64,000 nt of DNA, taken from assembly GCF_000484635.1 (NCBI RefSeq), contig NZ_AXVM01000003.1, positions 186,001-250,000 of the forward strand. Reading direction: 5' to 3'. Positions 9,709 through 18,585 of the stretch are shown piece after piece. Position 1 is the stretch's first letter, and every line of letters starts with the position of its first letter. Position numbers and translations under genes: made by a program. Origin of the DNA: Comamonas badia DSM 17552 (GTDB lineage: Bacteria; Pseudomonadota; Gammaproteobacteria; Burkholderiales; Burkholderiaceae_C). The notes under the pieces were generated by a model. The model saw only the letters and a list, made by a program, of their open reading frames with translations. It made no database searches and was not told the origin of the DNA.

Positions 9709-10410
9709 TCAGCGCAGCGCGCCGTACTGCGTCACCCCCAGGCGCGGGGCCTGGCCGTCATCGTCGACGATCATGGTGTCGGCAAAGCCGTTGTTGTCCG
9801 ACGCATCCTGCGTGGGCGCTGCCGGGCGGCGCTGCGGCGGCGCGGCAGACCTGGGCGCCGCGGCCTTCTGCAGTGCCTGCTGGAAGGCCTCCACCTCGTC
9901 GGGCGCGATGGGTTCGAAATCCGATTTCGCCTGCGGCGCAGGCGCTACGACGGGCGGGGTCGCCACCCGAGGCTGCGCCGGCGCGGCAGCCGGTTTCGCA
10001 GCCGGGACGGCTGGCGCCACGGCAGCGGCCGGTTTTTCGGCGCCCCCCAGCGCAGGGCTCACCCGCCAGTACACCGCCGCCACCTCGACGTGAAAGCGCG
10101 TGCGCGCGGTCTGGGTGAGCAGTGCTTCCATCTCCGCCTGGCGCGCGGTATCGGCGCCGTAATTGGGCGCAATGTCGATCATCACCAGGAACTGGCGCCC
10201 ATCGGCATCCAGCGACAGCACCTTGAACTTGTAGCCCGAGGACAGCACCCCCGAACGCACCATGGCATCGCGCACCGCCAGGTAGAGGTGCTCGCGCCGC
10301 TGCGTCCGCTCTCCCTTGGCGGACTCGGTGGCCGCAGCCTGCGCCGCGGACCCGGCAGCGGCTCCGGCAGGCTTGGATTTGGGAGGAAAAAGCCAACTCA
10401 GCAGCGACAT
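9709..10410 (-). CDS. Conserved hypothetical protein with Pro/Ala-rich linker
   Basis: 233 residues, not recognised as a known family. There is a short N-terminal segment (MSLLSWLFPPKSKP), a folded-looking central region (about residues 38-120: REHLYLAVRDAMVRSGVLSS; VYWRVSP), then a long Ala/Pro-rich disordered linker and an acidic segment (EPIAPDEVEAFQQALQKA). No signal peptide or membrane span is seen. Normal codon use suggests a lineage-specific vertical gene. A function cannot be assigned. Confidence 0.65.
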   Translation of the reverse strand: MSLLSWLFPPKSKPAGAAAGSAAQAAATESAKGERTQRREHLYLAVRDAMVRSGVLSSGYKFKVLSLDADGRQFLVMIDIAPNYGADTARQAEMEALLTQTARTRFHVEVAAVYWRVSPALGGAEKPAAAVAPAVPAAKPAAAPAQPRVATPPVVAPAPQAKSDFEPIAPDEVEAFQQALQKAAAPRSAAPPQRRPAAPTQDASDNNGFADTMIVDDDGQAPRLGVTQYGALR

Positions 10411-10483
10411 GCTTCACTCCGGTGATACCAATGGTTGCATTGCAGTTTAACGCGCAAAACCTCCGGCGCAGGCGCTCACTTCC

Positions 10484-10978
10484 TCAGGTGGCCGCCACCC
10501 GCATGCGCCGGTTGGCCAGCCGCTTGGCCAGCACCGCACCGACCGTCATCGCCAAGGCCAGCGCGGCGGCCGGCTGCCGGTTGGACAGCTCCGCAAAGCG
10601 CAGCGGCGTGAGACCCCAGAGCCGGCAGGCGCCGTTGGCCTGGACCGTGGCGCTGCGCGTGCGGTGCGAAAAAAACGCACCCTCGCCGACCACCGAGCCA
10701 CTGCCGACGACGGCCAGGCGCACGCGCTGCCTGGCGTCCTGGTAGTGCACGCTGAGCGAGCCGCTTTCCACCAGATACAGCGAACGGTCGCTGCTGCCCT
10801 GGTCGAACAGGATCTGGCTGGCCACCAGGTCCAGCGGCTGCAGGTAGGGCGCGATGATGGCCCACTGCTGCGCGCCGAGCGCCGTGCCCAGCGCGTCGTC
10901 TTCCGGCGACTGGCGGATCGCCGCCACCAGGCCGTCCAGACTGCTGGACGCGGAGCTGGGGTAGTGCGCGGTCGCCAT
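10484..10978 (-). CDS. Cyclic nucleotide-binding domain protein without HTH
   Basis: 164 residues forming a single Crp-type cNMP-binding beta-barrel (ILFDQGSSDRSLYLVESGSL, VGEGAFFSHRTRSATVQA). A C-terminal helix follows instead of the winged helix that Crp/Fnr proteins use to bind DNA. The phosphate-binding cassette is only loosely kept (GEGAFF...RSATV), so ligand binding is uncertain. It may act as a sensor or regulator through protein contact. It lies alone between the hypothetical gene and mnmE, all on the minus strand. Confidence 0.75.
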   Translation of the reverse strand: MATAHYPSSASSSLDGLVAAIRQSPEDDALGTALGAQQWAIIAPYLQPLDLVASQILFDQGSSDRSLYLVESGSLSVHYQDARQRVRLAVVGSGSVVGEGAFFSHRTRSATVQANGACRLWGLTPLRFAELSNRQPAAALALAMTVGAVLAKRLANRRMRVAAT

Positions 10979-11070
10979 CCGAACAACTTACCCTGCAAGC
11001 CGGGGATATGCAAGCGCACCAGCGTGCCGCTTACACCTGGAAGCATGTCCGTCGCATGGCCGCGACGGCG

Positions 11071-12474
11071 TCACTTGCCGATGCAGAACTGCGAAAAGAT
11101 GGTGCCCAGCAGGTCGTCGGCCGTGAATTCCCCGGTGATCGCACCCAGCGCCCCCTGCGCCAGGCGCAGTTCCTCGGCCAGCAGATCGAGCGCGGGTTCG
11201 GGCGCATCGAGCCGGGCCAGCGCCTGCGCCAGGTGCTCCTGCACACCCCGGAGCGCCTGCAGGTGCCGTTCGCGTGCCATGTAAACGCCTTCGGGCAGGG
11301 CTTCCCAGCCCACGGTGCGCAGCAGCCTCTGGCGCAGCGCCGCCAGCCCCTCCCCGGTCTGCGCCGAGAGCGTAAGCGCCTGCGCGCCATGCGCGCCGGG
11401 CGGCATGGCGTCGGGGGCGGCATCGCTCTTGTTCCAGACATCCAGGTGCGGCACGGCCGGGGCCAGCCGCTGGATCAGCGCAGCGGCAATCTGCGCATCT
11501 GCCGCCAGGTAGGCGGCATCGCTGCCGCGGGTCAGGTCATGCAGAAAAAGCACGGCGTCCGCCCGCGCAATTTGTTCCCAGGCACGCTCTATGCCGATGC
11601 GCTCCACCGCATCCGCGCTCTCGCGCAGGCCGGCGGTGTCGATCACGTGCAGCGGCACGCCCTCGATCTGTATGGTCTGGCGCACGGTGTCGCGCGTGGT
11701 GCCGGCCATCGGCGTGACGATGGCCAGCTCCGCCCCCGCCAGGGCATTGAGCAGCGAGCTCTTGCCCACATTGGGCTGGCCGGCAATGACCACCGCGATG
11801 CCCTCGCGCAGCAGCGCGCCCTGGCGCGCATGGCCGAGCACGGCCGCCACCCGATTCTGCAAATTCGATAGCTGCCCGCGCGCGTCTGCCTTGCGCAGGA
11901 AGTCGATTTCTTCCTCGGGAAAATCCAGCGTCGCCTCGACCAGCATGCGCAGGTGCACGAGCGCATCGCGCAGACCGTGCACCTCGCCCGAGAACGCACC
12001 CGAGAGCGAGCGGGCCGCGCTGCGCGCCGCGCCTTCGGTGCTGGCGTCGATCAGGTCGGCCACCGCCTCGGCCTGCGCCAGGTCCATCTTGTCGTTGAGA
12101 AAGGCGCGCTCGGTGAACTCGCCCGCCTCGGCCAGACGCAGCCGCGGCAGCGCCGCGCGCGCCACCTCCATGCAGCGCGCCAGCAGCAGTTGCAGCACCA
12201 CCGGCCCGCCATGCGCCTGCAGCTCCAGCACGTCCTCGCCGGTGTAGCTGTGCGGCGCTGGAAACCACAGCGCCAGGCCGCGGTCGATCGCGTCGCCCGC
12301 CGCATCGGGAAAGGGCAGGTAATGCGCCTCGCGCGGCCGCAGTTCGCGCCCCAGCAGCGCCCGCGCAAAGGGCGCAAGGTCCTGCCCGGAAACGCGCACG
12401 ATGCCGACCGCGCCGCGCCCCGGCGCGGTGGCGATGGCCGCGATCGGATCATCGTGGCGCGCGAGCTGGCTCAC
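11071..12474 (-). CDS. mnmE: tRNA uridine-5-carboxymethylaminomethyl modification GTPase MnmE
   Basis: 467 residues. MnmE works with MnmG to modify the wobble uridine of tRNAs. The N-terminal folate-binding domain ([20 protein letters not shown]), the G domain (Walker [28 protein letters not shown]) and the invariant C-terminal CIGK are all present. The start is GTG at 12474, whose TGA overlaps the MFS stop codon, so the two are probably translationally coupled. Residues near 215-225 are coded by a stretch that faintly resembles the dispersed repeat, without a length change. Confidence 0.95.
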   Translation of the reverse strand: MSQLARHDDPIAAIATAPGRGAVGIVRVSGQDLAPFARALLGRELRPREAHYLPFPDAAGDAIDRGLALWFPAPHSYTGEDVLELQAHGGPVVLQLLLARCMEVARAALPRLRLAEAGEFTERAFLNDKMDLAQAEAVADLIDASTEGAARSAARSLSGAFSGEVHGLRDALVHLRMLVEATLDFPEEEIDFLRKADARGQLSNLQNRVAAVLGHARQGALLREGIAVVIAGQPNVGKSSLLNALAGAELAIVTPMAGTTRDTVRQTIQIEGVPLHVIDTAGLRESADAVERIGIERAWEQIARADAVLFLHDLTRGSDAAYLAADAQIAAALIQRLAPAVPHLDVWNKSDAAPDAMPPGAHGAQALTLSAQTGEGLAALRQRLLRTVGWEALPEGVYMARERHLQALRGVQEHLAQALARLDAPEPALDLLAEELRLAQGALGAITGEFTADDLLGTIFSQFCIGK

Positions 12475-13718
12475 GGCAGGCGCCTCCAGCGCAGTGCCGA
12501 CCCGACGTAAATCAGAGCACCCAGCACCAGCGCCGATGCCGCGAACATCAGCCCCAGCGTGAACCCGCGCTGCTGCCCGTGCACCGCCAGCAGCCAGGCG
12601 GTGATCGGCGGGCCGATGATCTGGCCCAGGCCGTAGAGCACGGTAATCAGGCTCATAAAGCTGTCCGCCGCCTCCGGCCAGAGCCGGCGCGCCACCTGCA
12701 TGGCATAGGAAACGATGGCCAGAAAAGGCAGCCCCAGCAGCAGGCTGCCCATGGCGAAGCCCGCCACCGTCGGCAACAGCAGGCCCACGATGATGCCGGC
12801 CGCCTGCACCCCATAGCAGGCGACGAGCAGCCAGCGCCGGTCCCAGCGCTCCGGCGAGCGCGTGCTGAGCACCACGCCAACGGTGGCGCCCACGCCGAAA
12901 ATCGGCCAGAACAGATCCGGCCAGGGCGATCCGGGCTCAAGCGCCATGCGTGCGATCACCGGCAAAAAGGTGGCGGTGACGATATAGCCCAGCCCCGCCA
13001 GACCGTAGCCCAGCGCATGCAGCGCACGCGCCAGCACCGTCGCCGCGGCCTGCGCGGGCGGCGCCTTCGCGCCCGCCGGCCGTGCGGCGCCCGCCGGGCT
13101 GGCCAGGCCGCGCATCACCGGCCAGACGGGCAGGTACCACAGCAGAGCAAGCACGCCAAACACCGCCCAGCCGGTGGCCGCCCGCCATTGGACCGCCACC
13201 ATGGCGCTCGCCGCCAGGCCGCTGAACACGATCCCCAGGCCCGCCCCGGCAAAGATCAGCCCACCCATGAAGGCGCGCCCCTGCAACGCCAGACGCACCA
13301 TGCACCAGGCCGTCACATTGAGCAGAACAAAGGCGCTCGCCACGCCCGCCAGAAAGCGCAGCGTCGGCCACAGGGCGGGAACGGGCAGCGCCATCGCCAG
13401 CGTCAGCAGCACCGTGGCGGCAAGCCCCGCATGGGCAAACGGCGCCGGCCCCCAGCGCCGGTACAGCCCCGGCAGCAGCCACGGCACGGCGGTGCAGGCC
13501 AGGGCGCCCACCAGATAGCCGATGTAGTTGGCGGTTGCCAGCCAGCTGCCCTGCGCGATGGTGACCACCCCGTCGTGCAGCATCATCGGCAGCAGCGGCG
13601 TGAACGCAAAGCGCCCGACGCCCATGGCCACGGCCAGTGCCAGCAGCCCGGCCAGCGCGATGGCCCAGGGGCGCTCAAACCAGGGCGAAGCGGCAGGGGT
13701 GGCGGCAGGAACGGGCAT
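12471..13718 (-). CDS. YbfB/YjiJ family MFS transporter
   Basis: 415 residues with about 12 hydrophobic segments and the N-terminal signature [15 protein letters not shown] of the YbfB/YjiJ branch of the major facilitator superfamily. Substrate unknown; relatives are assumed to export small molecules. ATG at 13718 is chosen over an upstream TTG. Its stop overlaps the GTG of mnmE. It is divergent from the nitronate monooxygenase, with a 92-bp shared promoter region. Confidence 0.87.
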   Translation of the reverse strand: MPVPAATPAASPWFERPWAIALAGLLALAVAMGVGRFAFTPLLPMMLHDGVVTIAQGSWLATANYIGYLVGALACTAVPWLLPGLYRRWGPAPFAHAGLAATVLLTLAMALPVPALWPTLRFLAGVASAFVLLNVTAWCMVRLALQGRAFMGGLIFAGAGLGIVFSGLAASAMVAVQWRAATGWAVFGVLALLWYLPVWPVMRGLASPAGAARPAGAKAPPAQAAATVLARALHALGYGLAGLGYIVTATFLPVIARMALEPGSPWPDLFWPIFGVGATVGVVLSTRSPERWDRRWLLVACYGVQAAGIIVGLLLPTVAGFAMGSLLLGLPFLAIVSYAMQVARRLWPEAADSFMSLITVLYGLGQIIGPPITAWLLAVHGQQRGFTLGLMFAASALVLGALIYVGSALRWRRLP

Positions 13719-13810
13719 GGGGCAATGGCCGGCGCAGCGTCGCAATGCCGCAGCGCCGTAAGATGAAGGCGGAAATCATCGCACACGGCAGCGTTCCTGC
13801 CCCGGACCCC

Positions 13811-14878
13811 ATGACGCAACCCTCCACGCTGCTGCAGCACCTTGGCCTGCAGCACCCCATCATCCAGGCCCCCATGACCGGCTCGGACACGCCGCAGCTG
13901 GCCGCCAGCGTCTCGCAGGCAGGCGGGCTCGGGTCCCTCGGCTGCGGCGCGCGCTCGCCGGCGGCCATGCGCGAAGCCGCCGCCGCCGTGCGCGCCGCGA
14001 CCGGCAAGCCGTTCGCCATGAACCTCTTCGTGTTGCGGACACCCGCACCGGACGCTTCCATGGTGGAAGCTGCACTCGCGCGCCTGGCGCCGCTTTACGC
14101 CCGATTTGACCTGCCGCTTGAGCCCCCGAAAAAATGGTGCGAAGACTTCGATGCGCAGTTCGACACCCTGCTGGAACTGCGTCCCGCCGTGGCCAGTTTC
14201 ACCTTCGGCATCCTGAGCGGCGAACAGATCGGGCGCCTGCATCGCGCGGGCTGCCTGGTGCAGGGCACCGCGACAACGGTGGAAGAGGCCCTGGCCTGGC
14301 AGAACGCGGGCGCCGATGCCGTGGTGGCCAGCGGCATCGAGGGCGGCGGGCACCGCGGCACCTTTCTGAGCCGCTGGGAAGAAAGCCACATCGGCACCAT
14401 GGCGCTGGTGCCCGCCTGCGTGGATGCGCTCTCCATCCCCGTGATCGCCGCCGGCGGCATCATGGATGGGCGCGGCATCGCCGCAGCGCTGGCGCTGGGC
14501 GCGCAGGCGGTGCAGATGGGCACGGCCTTTCTTGCCTGCCCGGAATCGGCCATCGCCCCGGCATGGCGCGCGGCGCTGGCCAACGCCCGGGGCAGCGACA
14601 CGCGCCTGACCCGCGCTTTCTCGGGCCGCTGGGCGCGCGGCATCGGAAACACCACGATGCGCGCGCTCGATCCGCTGGCAGCGCAGCTGCCCGCCTACCC
14701 GATCCAGAACGCGCTGATGGGGCCGGTGCGCCGCGCCGCCGCGAAGGCAGGCGATGCGGACGGCATGGCCTTGTGGGCGGGGCAGGGGGTGGGGGCGGCG
14801 CGGGCGCTGCCGGCAGCCGATCTGGTGCGCCGGCTGGCGGCGGAGCTGGCCCGAATCAAGCCATGGCCGGTGCGCTGA
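13811..14878 (+). CDS. Nitronate monooxygenase family flavoprotein
   Basis: A 355-residue FMN-dependent TIM-barrel protein (2-nitropropane dioxygenase family). These oxidise alkyl nitronates such as propionate 3-nitronate. Visible features are the N-terminal HPIIQAPMTG, the FMN phosphate loop GIEGGGHRGTF, and AAGGIMDGRGIAAALALGAQ with VQMGTAF. Its 3' end overlaps the convergent O-antigen ligase by 23 bp, so there is no room for a terminator between them. Confidence 0.9.
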   Translation: MTQPSTLLQHLGLQHPIIQAPMTGSDTPQLAASVSQAGGLGSLGCGARSPAAMREAAAAVRAATGKPFAMNLFVLRTPAPDASMVEAALARLAPLYARFDLPLEPPKKWCEDFDAQFDTLLELRPAVASFTFGILSGEQIGRLHRAGCLVQGTATTVEEALAWQNAGADAVVASGIEGGGHRGTFLSRWEESHIGTMALVPACVDALSIPVIAAGGIMDGRGIAAALALGAQAVQMGTAFLACPESAIAPAWRAALANARGSDTRLTRAFSGRWARGIGNTTMRALDPLAAQLPAYPIQNALMGPVRRAAAKAGDADGMALWAGQGVGAARALPAADLVRRLAAELARIKPWPVR

Positions 14879-16130
14879 CACCGGCGGCCCGGCGCTGCTG
14901 CAGGGCCGTCATGACCATGGTCACCATGAGCAGGTAGAACAGGTTGCCGCTGTTGTGCGCGAAAAAGACCTGGGTCAGGCCAAAGCCGGTATACAGCACC
15001 GGAATCGCCAGGCCGGCCAGGCGCAGCGCAAAGACCCCCTGATCGTCTGCCTCCTGCCTCCGGGCCTCCGAATCCAGACGCCTGGGCCAGAACACCAGCA
15101 AGGGCACCAGGTAGAAAAACAGCAGCGCGGCCACGCCGACCAAGCCCCGCTTGGCAAACATGTCCAGCACCTCGTTGTGCGCGTGGTCAAACTGCAGCAC
15201 GGTGGGATCGATCTCGCCCGCCTGCACCCGCCGGGTCTTCTCGGCGGTGTACTGCCCGCGCCAACCCAGCCAGGGCCGGTCCCGGCCCATCTCCAGCGCC
15301 AGCCGCCAGTGCTCCAGGCGCTGGCCGGATGAGGTATTGATGGTCGCCGGGACGCCTTCGCGGTAGGCATCGCCCTCCTGGACCGCTTCGGTCCAGCGCT
15401 GCGCCACTTCGGGCCCCTGGTACCAGCCGATCAGCAGACCCATGAGACTCAGCGCCGCCAGCGCATGCCACATCCGGCGGTGGTTGTGCCCACGCGCCAG
15501 CAGCCAGAGCCACAGTGGCAGTGACAGCACCCCGGCCAGCCAGCCGCCGCGCGACAGCGACAGCACCGAACCGAGGATGCCCAGGCAGGCACCGGCCGCC
15601 AGCAGCAGCCGGGTCTGGCGCTTGCCGCCCGCACTCCCCACCGCCAGCCAGAGAGCGCACATGCAGCCCAGCAGCATGCTCAGATCGCCGAACTGGATGG
15701 CATTCATGAAGCCGTCCACGCGCGGGCTGCGTTCCACCAGGTTCTGGAACAAGGCCACGGATCCGCCTCCGATGGCGCCTGCCGCCACGCCCAGCCGCAG
15801 CACGCCTGCCCGTGCAGGGCAGAGGCACAGTTGCAGAAAACAAGGCAGAACCAGCAGGTACTTGGCTGGACGATCGGCGCTCGCCCAGCCCCGGACCGCA
15901 TTGATGTCCATGGCCCAGACCAGCCCCATGCAGAGCACGCAGGCGATCCACCAGCGCATCTCCCGCGACGGCCGGCACCGGCTCCATGCACCGATGTTCA
16001 GCAGACTCGCCAGGAACAGCAGCGCCGCGCCGACCGAGTAGCCCGACGGAAACAGCAGAGCCACCGCCGGCACCAGGAACACGCCTGCGGTCGTCAGCCG
16101 CGCAGCCCAGCGCTCGCGGCCCTGGCTCAA
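14856..16130 (-). CDS. O-antigen ligase family membrane protein
   Basis: 424 residues, with about 10-12 membrane segments and a large periplasmic loop (about residues 245-320) holding the Wzy_C/WaaL-type motif QFDHAHNEVLDMFAKRGLVG. Family members attach O-antigen to lipid A core or join glycan units. The TTG start overlaps the TGA of the upstream glycosyltransferase, which supports coupled translation and a shared role in surface polysaccharide. No dedicated O-antigen cluster is present here, so the acceptor is unknown. Confidence 0.86.
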   Translation of the reverse strand: MSQGRERWAARLTTAGVFLVPAVALLFPSGYSVGAALLFLASLLNIGAWSRCRPSREMRWWIACVLCMGLVWAMDINAVRGWASADRPAKYLLVLPCFLQLCLCPARAGVLRLGVAAGAIGGGSVALFQNLVERSPRVDGFMNAIQFGDLSMLLGCMCALWLAVGSAGGKRQTRLLLAAGACLGILGSVLSLSRGGWLAGVLSLPLWLWLLARGHNHRRMWHALAALSLMGLLIGWYQGPEVAQRWTEAVQEGDAYREGVPATINTSSGQRLEHWRLALEMGRDRPWLGWRGQYTAEKTRRVQAGEIDPTVLQFDHAHNEVLDMFAKRGLVGVAALLFFYLVPLLVFWPRRLDSEARRQEADDQGVFALRLAGLAIPVLYTGFGLTQVFFAHNSGNLFYLLMVTMVMTALQQRRAAGVSAPAMA

Positions 16131-16900
16131 CGCGCCACCTCCGCCGTTAAGTCATCGCGGTCGTAGTACAGCGCGGCGTAGCGGAAGAACGCCTCCAGCG
16201 CGAGAAACCAGCAGTAGAGAAAGCCGGCGCCGCCGCACAGAAAGCCGCCGCGCCACAGATACATGCGCGCAAACATCCAGCTGCCCGCCGCCAGGCCGCG
16301 CAGCACGCCGCCCCGGGCGCTGCCGCCGGCCCGCTTGGCGGCGCCCAGCAGCGCGTACTGCGTCAGCTTCTCCAGCGAGATGCGCACCGTCGGGCGCGCT
16401 TCATGCAGCAGGCGTTCGCGCATCAGGCGGCGCGGCACCTCGGTCTCGCGCAGCACCGCCTGCTCGTGCACCACGCCAACGTATTCCCGCAGCTGGTCGC
16501 GCCGGAACAGGCGCTCGACCCGCGTATCGGCGCGAAAGCGCCGCAGCTCGCGCCCAAACGCCACCAGGCGCCAGCGGATGCTGTACACCGCGCGCGCGCC
16601 GCCGGCCACGATCGCCTGCAGCTCCGCGGCGAATGCGGGCGTCATGGTTTCATCGGCGTCCAGGAAAAAAAGGTAATCGCCACTCGCGTGCGCGATGAGC
16701 CGGTTGCGCTGCACCGCAAAACCTTGCCAATCGGGGTAGGCGTGGACTTCAGCACCCAGCGAGCGCGCGATGTCCACCGTGGCATCCGTGCTGCCGCCAT
16801 CGACCACCAGCAGCTGATCGGCAAACGCCGCGCTGCGCAGGCAGCGGGCGATGCAGCGTGCCTCATTCAGAGCCAGGACGGCGACCGTGAGCGTCGGCAT
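16127..16900 (-). CDS. Family 2 glycosyltransferase (WaaE/KdtX-like)
   Basis: 257 residues. GT-A fold with N-terminal VAVLALNEARCIARCLRS, then VVDGGSTDAT and the metal-binding DXD-like FLDADETM. The C-terminus has a hydrophobic hairpin (YLWRGGFLCGGAGFLYCWFL). Closest in layout to the LPS-core beta-1,4-glucosyltransferases of the WaaE/KdtX group, consistent with the O-antigen ligase directly downstream. Sugar donor is not deducible. Confidence 0.87.
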   Translation of the reverse strand: MPTLTVAVLALNEARCIARCLRSAAFADQLLVVDGGSTDATVDIARSLGAEVHAYPDWQGFAVQRNRLIAHASGDYLFFLDADETMTPAFAAELQAIVAGGARAVYSIRWRLVAFGRELRRFRADTRVERLFRRDQLREYVGVVHEQAVLRETEVPRRLMRERLLHEARPTVRISLEKLTQYALLGAAKRAGGSARGGVLRGLAAGSWMFARMYLWRGGFLCGGAGFLYCWFLALEAFFRYAALYYDRDDLTAEVAR

Positions 16901-16987
16901 GGAAGTTCCAGAAGGCAGCAGCCGGAGCGTGCTCCCGCGCAGGGCCTGCCCGTGCCGCCGGCGTCCGGCCGGGGCACGAGCCGCCGC

Positions 16988-17194
16988 TCAATGCCCGCCC
17001 TTGACCACCTCGCCCTCTTTCAGGCGATAGACCGTGCTGCAGTAGGGGCAGCGGGCCTCATGCTGGCGGGCGATTTCGAGGAACACGCGCGGGTGGCCGT
17101 TCCAGAGCTTCATGTCCGCCTTGGCGCTGGGGCAGTAGATGCCGCCATTGCCATCCAGGTCCTTGGCGAGCAGTTCGACAACGGTTTGCGCCAT
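16988..17194 (-). CDS. Small zinc-finger protein (zf-CHCC)
   Basis: A 68-residue protein with the zf-CHCC layout shared with the mitochondrial complex I subunit NDUFS6: a Cys (IYCPS), a His (NGHPRVFLEI) and CPYC (ARCPYCSTVYRL). In beta-proteobacteria it commonly sits next to ilvE, as here with a 3-bp gap. Probably binds zinc; the role is unknown. Confidence 0.85.
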   Translation of the reverse strand: MAQTVVELLAKDLDGNGGIYCPSAKADMKLWNGHPRVFLEIARQHEARCPYCSTVYRLKEGEVVKGGH

Positions 17195-17197
17195 GCT

Positions 17198-18136
17198 TCA
17201 GACCTTGGTGAGCCAGTGGGCGTACTGGGGGTTGCGGCCGCCCACGATGTCAAAGAAGGCGGTCTGGATGCGTTCCGTCACCGGCCCGCGCGAACCGCCG
17301 CCGATCTGCAGCCGGTCGTACTCGCGGATCGGGGTGATCTCGGCGGCGGTGCCGCTGAAGAACATTTCATCGGCGATGTAGCACTCGTCGCGCGTGATGC
17401 GCTTCTGCACCACCTCGATGCCCAGATCCTTGCAGACCTGCAGCACCGTCTTGCGCGTGATGCCGTTGAGCGCGCCGGCGGACAGGTCGGGCGTGTAGAC
17501 CACGCCATCCTTGACGATGTAGACGTTCTCGCCCGAGCCCTCGCTCACGAAGCCGGCGCTATCGAGCAGCACCGCCTCGTCGTAGCCATCGTCGGTGGCT
17601 TCCATGTTGGCCAGGATGGAGTTGGTGTAGTTGCTCACCGTCTTGGCCTGCGTCATCGTGATGTTGACGTGGTGGCGGGTATAGCTGCTGGTTTTCACGC
17701 GGATGCCGCGCTGCATGCCCTCTTCGCCCAGGTAGGCGCCCCAGGCCCAGGCCGCGACCATCACGTGGATGGTGTTGCCCTTGGGCGATACGCCCAATTT
17801 CTTGTCGCCGATCCAGACCAGCGGGCGCACATAGCAGGAGGCGAGCTGGTTGGCCCTGACGACGGCGCGCTGCGCCTCGTTGACCTCGTCCATGCTGAAC
17901 GGGATATTCATGCGCAGGATCTTGGCGCTGTTGAACAGCCGCTGGGTGTGGTCCTGCAGGCGGAAGATCGCCGTGCCGCCCTGGGCGTCGTAGGCGCGCA
18001 CGCCCTCGAACGCGCCGCAGCCGTAGTGCAGCGTGTGCGTGAGCACGTGGATCTTGGCGTCGCGCCACTCGACCATCTGGCCATCCATCCAGATTTTGCC
18101 GTCACGATCGGCCAACGAAGGAATAGTGGAACTCAT
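17198..18136 (-). CDS. ilvE: Branched-chain amino acid aminotransferase
   Basis: A 312-residue fold-type IV PLP enzyme catalysing the last step of leucine, isoleucine and valine synthesis. Motifs are LHYGCGAFEGVRAY at the N-terminus, QAKTVSNYTNS with the likely PLP lysine, GFVSEGSGENVYIV and FFSGTAAEITPI. ATG at 18136 is chosen because AGAGGA lies five bases upstream; the ATG six bases earlier overlaps that site. Confidence 0.95.
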   Translation of the reverse strand: MSSTIPSLADRDGKIWMDGQMVEWRDAKIHVLTHTLHYGCGAFEGVRAYDAQGGTAIFRLQDHTQRLFNSAKILRMNIPFSMDEVNEAQRAVVRANQLASCYVRPLVWIGDKKLGVSPKGNTIHVMVAAWAWGAYLGEEGMQRGIRVKTSSYTRHHVNITMTQAKTVSNYTNSILANMEATDDGYDEAVLLDSAGFVSEGSGENVYIVKDGVVYTPDLSAGALNGITRKTVLQVCKDLGIEVVQKRITRDECYIADEMFFSGTAAEITPIREYDRLQIGGGSRGPVTERIQTAFFDIVGGRNPQYAHWLTKV

Positions 18137-18175
18137 CGCCATCCTCTGAAAATCAAACCAGAACAACCGGTCATT

Positions 18176-18577
18176 TTACGATTCGGCCGCGCCCTGGCGC
18201 AGCAACTGCCAGCGCACCAGGCGGCCGTCCTCGAATTCGCAGCGCACCTGCGCGTCCGAAGCGTCGCGCCAGGCATAGGTTTCGGTGCTTGCGCCCTCCG
18301 CGCCCAGGCGCTCGCCGAGCGACCGGGTCAGCGCCACGACGTGCAGCAGATTCACCCCCGGCGCCAGACGGGCATTGAGCATCACGGCGCTTGCCACGCT
18401 GCCGACGGGGCGATCCGCCGCCCGGCGCATCACCTGCATCAGCCGCGTGAAATGCAGCAGCAGCCAGAGCAGCGCCGCCCCCACGCCCGCCAGCAGCCCC
18501 GGCCAGCCCCAGGCCAGCCAGCACAGCACCAGCAGCGCGGCCAAGGCCAGCGGCGGGACAAAGCTGCGCAGCCGCAT
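18176..18577 (-). CDS. Hypothetical membrane-anchored protein
   Basis: 133 residues, family not recognised. Two adjacent hydrophobic segments at the N-terminus (SFVPPLALAALLVLCWLAWG and PGLLAGVGAALLWLLLHF), then a soluble domain of about 80 residues with the conserved-looking NARLAPGVNLLHVVALTRSL and TETYAWRDA. It starts eight bases after the radA stop, so it is likely cotranscribed with radA. No function is proposed. Confidence 0.7.
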   Translation of the reverse strand: MRLRSFVPPLALAALLVLCWLAWGWPGLLAGVGAALLWLLLHFTRLMQVMRRAADRPVGSVASAVMLNARLAPGVNLLHVVALTRSLGERLGAEGASTETYAWRDASDAQVRCEFEDGRLVRWQLLRQGAAES

Positions 18578-18585
18578 ATCCCGGC

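Noticed and set aside
11856-11895. Possible repeat copy inside mnmE (ATTCGATAGCTGCCCGCGC)
   Set aside because: The protein there has the normal MnmE length and plausible residues, and similarity to the repeat is limited to one half. Not strong enough to list as a copy.
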